This document shows, piece after piece, positions 4,632 through 6,703 of a DNA stretch of 6,703 bases. Position numbers and translations under genes: made by a program. A model generated the notes under the pieces. The model was not told the DNA's origin and did no database searches. It worked only from the letters and a program-made list of their open reading frames with translations. The DNA is taken from assembly GCA_030609625.1 (NCBI GenBank), contig JAUWBX010000111.1, positions 1-6,703 on the forward strand, read 5' to 3'. This DNA comes from Phycisphaerae bacterium (GTDB lineage Bacteria > Planctomycetota > Phycisphaerae > Sedimentisphaerales > Anaerobacaceae). The first letter of the stretch is position 1; every line of letters starts with the position of its first letter.

Positions 4632-5918
4632 ATGACTTGGGTATGTTTCTATTTTCAAGTTCATCAGCCAATGCGGCTAAGACACTATACGGTTTTCGAC
4701 AACAACGACCGTTATTTTGACGATTACAAAAATGCGAGTATATGCCGGAAGGTTGCCAATAAATGTTATCTTCCCGCGAATCGGTTGATTCTTGATATGA
4801 TACGCCAATTTGACGGGCGATTTAAGGTTGCATACAGCATAACCGGGGTATTATTGGAGCAGCTCCTTTCATTTTCTCCGGAAGTTATGAGCACCTTTGA
4901 CGCCCTTGCGGAAACCGGTTGTGTAGAATTTTTAGCTGAGACGTATTATCACAGTCTAAGTTTTTTATACTCGCGTGATGAATTCGTAGAGCAGGTAAAC
5001 AAACACATCGAAACCATTGACAGTTTTTTTGGTCAAAAGCCGCGGATATTCAGAAATACGGAATTAGTATATAACAATGATTTAGCCGCTCTTATCGAGT
5101 CAACAGGCAACTTTGATGCGATAATAACCGAAGGGGCAGACCATATATTAGGCTATCGAAGCCCTAATTTTGTTTATAAGCCCCAAAACTGCAATAAATT
5201 GAAACTTTTGCTGAAAAACTATTCTCTGAGCGATGACATTGCCTTTCGATTTTCGAATCGTGACTGGCCCCAGTGGCCTTTGACGGCAGATAAATTCGCC
5301 CACTGGATAAGTAATGTCAACGGCAACGGCAATGTGGTCAACCTGTTTATGGACTATGAGACATTCGGTGAACACCAATGGGAAGATACCGGCATATTCG
5401 ATTTTATGCGGCATCTGCCACAAGAGGTCCTTAATCACCCGGACAACAACTTCAAAACCCCAAGCGAAGTAGTGCAATGTTACCAGCCCGTTGGCACAGT
5501 TGATGTGCCGCATATCATAAGCTGGGCTGATATCGAAAGGGACCTCTCGGCCTGGGTCGGAAACGCTATGCAATCGAACGCTATTCACGAGCTTTATCGG
5601 CTTGAGAAGAAAATCAAACAAACCGACGACGAAAAAATCATTGCGGACTGGCGAAAATTACAGGCATCGGACCATTTTTATTATATGTGCACAAAATATT
5701 TTGCTGACGGCGATGTACATAAGTATTTTAATCCTTATAATTCACCTTACGACTCTTATATAAACTTTATGAATGTCCTGGATAATCTTCACAGCCGTTG
5801 TTCCAGGCTGCCGGGCGGGGAAGCATCTTTTCCCACAATAAAACAGAACACAGCAGAGGGCTTTTTGGGTGCGGTGTCGCAAAATGAAAATACGCCTGAC
5901 TTGCAACCGGCAAAATAA
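4632..5918 (+). CDS. GH57 glycoside hydrolase, alpha-amylase type
   Basis: This enzyme probably hydrolyses or transfers alpha-1,4-glucan chains by a retaining mechanism in the cytoplasm. It has 428 residues, with the catalytic barrel filling most of the length. GH57 motifs appear in order: HQP at 11-13; AETYYHS at 102-108; FRNTELVYNN at 140-149, with E144 the expected nucleophile; MDYETFGEH at 240-248, with D241 the expected acid/base; then SWADIERDLSAW at 297-308 and SDHFYYM at 346-352. The last 40 residues are low-complexity and probably disordered. No signal peptide is seen. It resembles the alpha-amylase-type GH57 proteins of Methanocaldococcus jannaschii, which lie near glycogen-synthase and glucoamylase genes. 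The start is set by the conserved WVCFYFQVHQP just after it; the ribosome binding site is weak (GAGAAA), perhaps compensated by coupling to the gene 42 bases upstream. Hydrolase versus 4-alpha-glucanotransferase cannot be separated from sequence alone. Confidence 0.92.
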   Translation: MTWVCFYFQVHQPMRLRHYTVFDNNDRYFDDYKNASICRKVANKCYLPANRLILDMIRQFDGRFKVAYSITGVLLEQLLSFSPEVMSTFDALAETGCVEFLAETYYHSLSFLYSRDEFVEQVNKHIETIDSFFGQKPRIFRNTELVYNNDLAALIESTGNFDAIITEGADHILGYRSPNFVYKPQNCNKLKLLLKNYSLSDDIAFRFSNRDWPQWPLTADKFAHWISNVNGNGNVVNLFMDYETFGEHQWEDTGIFDFMRHLPQEVLNHPDNNFKTPSEVVQCYQPVGTVDVPHIISWADIERDLSAWVGNAMQSNAIHELYRLEKKIKQTDDEKIIADWRKLQASDHFYYMCTKYFADGDVHKYFNPYNSPYDSYINFMNVLDNLHSRCSRLPGGEASFPTIKQNTAEGFLGAVSQNENTPDLQPAK

Positions 5919-5974
5919 ATGTCCTGATTTTTTTTGTTACTTGAAGCAATTTTGATTTTCCTTCTTCAGAATAT

Positions 5975-6030
5975 GGTGAAGGGTAATTGGTAATTGGTAA
6001 ATGGTGAATGGTAATTGGTGAATGGTGAAT
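5975..6030. repeat. Heptanucleotide tandem repeat, eight units of GGTRAWT
   Basis: Eight consecutive 7-base units fill these 56 bases: GGTGAAG, GGTAATT, GGTAATT, GGTAAAT, GGTGAAT, GGTAATT, GGTGAAT, GGTGAAT. The array lies between the GH57 stop and the debranching enzyme start. Similar heptamer arrays are known from filamentous cyanobacteria and other bacteria. The unit length is not a multiple of three, which fits a non-coding location. Unit number may vary between strains. Confidence 0.85.
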
Positions 6031-6062
6031 GCCAATAACCAGGGATTTTATAACGGAGTAAT

Positions 6063-6095
6063 ATGACACAAGAAAAGGATTTCCAGGGGGTCTGA
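6063..6095 (+). CDS. Short ORF with good ribosome binding site: leader peptide or true N-terminus of the debranching enzyme
   Basis: GGAG (6055-6058) is spaced four bases from ATG 6063, which opens MTQEKDFQGV and stops at TGA 6093-6095. A shift of -1 at the G5 run (6086-6090) would join it to the downstream frame as ...DFQGGLIFSRDDVFRSK and on into the debranching enzyme. Either this is a short leader, or the real gene starts here and the window carries a frameshift or a one-base sequence error. Confidence 0.35.
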   Translation: MTQEKDFQGV

Positions 6096-6130
6096 TATTT
6101 TCCCGCGATGACGTTTTTCGGAGCAAGATT

Positions 6131-6703
6131 GTGTTAACATTGCAAAAAGCTGACAATGGATGGTCCCTGTTTCGCAATAAGTCGAAAAATGGTAGCCCAT
6201 CAGCAGTATCCATATCAACCGCCAATCAACCTATTGAGAATTTATTGACCAGGGAATGGCTATTGACCAATGAGCGCGGCAGCTACGCATCATCAACCAT
6301 CGCAGGCTGCAATACGAGAGGATATCACGGACTGCTCATCGGCTCTCTTAATCCGCCAGTCAACAGGATAATGGCACTGGCCAATTGCTTAGAGATGGTA
6401 ATATTTGAAAGACAGGCATTTAACCTTTCAACCTTTGAATTCAGCGACAAATTTGCACCGTCCGGCTTTACCCATCTGAAGCAATTTCGCCGGGATATCG
6501 CAGCGCATTTTGACTACGAACTGGACAAACTCAAACTGACAAAATCGGTATATCTTCTCCGCGATAGAGATACGGTTGCCCTGGTCTATGATTTTACGAG
6601 TGTGCGTGAGCCGGCGGAGTTCGTTTTGAGGCCATTTGTCGGCCTAAGAGACTTCCACACGCAGCAAAAATCCCACGCTCCGTTATGTTTGCAAAGGCTC
6701 GGC
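6131..6703 (+). CDS. Glycogen debranching enzyme (amylo-alpha-1,6-glucosidase type), N-terminal part, runs off window
   Basis: This enzyme removes alpha-1,6 branches from glycogen-like glucan. The frame is open to the window end, giving 191 residues; the catalytic domain, probably (alpha/alpha)6 GH133-like, lies beyond. Visible motifs belong to the N-terminal GDE domain: REWLLTNERGSYASST at 41-56, AGCNTRGYHGLL at 58-69, LNPPVNR at 73-79, and LRPFVGLRDFH at 166-176. Two positions differ from the usual pattern I recall: NGLGGY reads NERGSY, and TRRYHG reads TRGYHG. The chosen GTG at 6131 has GGAG (6120-6123) seven bases upstream. The same frame is open back to 6062, and the codons from 6089 to 6130 look coding, so the protein may begin earlier through a frameshift from the ATG at 6063. 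It lies 212 bases after the GH57 gene on the same strand, with no terminator between. The function is firm; the start is not. Confidence 0.85.
   Translation, partial: MLTLQKADNGWSLFRNKSKNGSPSAVSISTANQPIENLLTREWLLTNERGSYASSTIAGCNTRGYHGLLIGSLNPPVNRIMALANCLEMVIFERQAFNLSTFEFSDKFAPSGFTHLKQFRRDIAAHFDYELDKLKLTKSVYLLRDRDTVALVYDFTSVREPAEFVLRPFVGLRDFHTQQKSHAPLCLQRLG

Noticed and set aside
5767..6225. Minus-strand open frame of 152 codons
   Set aside because: It runs across the heptamer array and opposite GH57 and debranching enzyme coding sequence; the Ser/Pro/His/Thr-rich part is just the translated repeat.

Overview
The window most likely comes from a Planctomycetota bacterium of moderate GC, probably Phycisphaerae/Sedimentisphaerales-like. 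That placement is inferred from three things: the bacterial dnaX end, the mix of bacterial and archaeal-like carbohydrate genes, and small proteins that resemble ones I associate with that phylum. No rRNA or other marker is present to confirm it.

Layout. (1) 1-1040, plus strand: the 3' part of dnaX, the clamp-loader gamma/tau subunit. A run of nine A's sits between the clamp-loader part and the tau tail, with stop codons soon after it in both other frames. (2) 1041-1331: a convergent intergenic region with four consecutive palindromes. Two look like terminators for the minus strand and one is a variant of the widespread TGGATTCC...GGAATGACA element. (3) 1332-2104, minus strand: two small genes, an Arg-rich 110-residue protein of unknown function and a DUF2007-like protein with an acidic tail. 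(4) 2105-2479: an AT-rich divergent promoter region. (5) 2480-2662, plus strand: a 60-residue bacterial histone-fold protein, followed by a very clear intrinsic terminator at 2766-2809. (6) 2810-3299: a long non-coding leader. (7) 3300-6703, plus strand: a glycogen/alpha-glucan set made of a GT4 glycogen-synthase-type glycosyltransferase, a GH57 alpha-amylase-type enzyme, and the start of a glycogen debranching enzyme that runs off the window. A heptanucleotide tandem repeat lies between the last two.

The three carbohydrate genes plausibly work together: the GT4 enzyme extends alpha-1,4-glucan, the GH57 enzyme cuts or rearranges it, and the debranching enzyme removes branches. No convincing terminator separates them, so they are probably one operon. 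The histone and the DUF2007 gene are transcribed divergently from a shared region; no functional link is shown.

The points most worth a second look are the histone-fold protein, the dnaX slippage site, the unclear N-terminus of the debranching enzyme, and the palindrome and heptamer repeats. I see no CRISPR array, tRNA, rRNA, transposase or phage gene.
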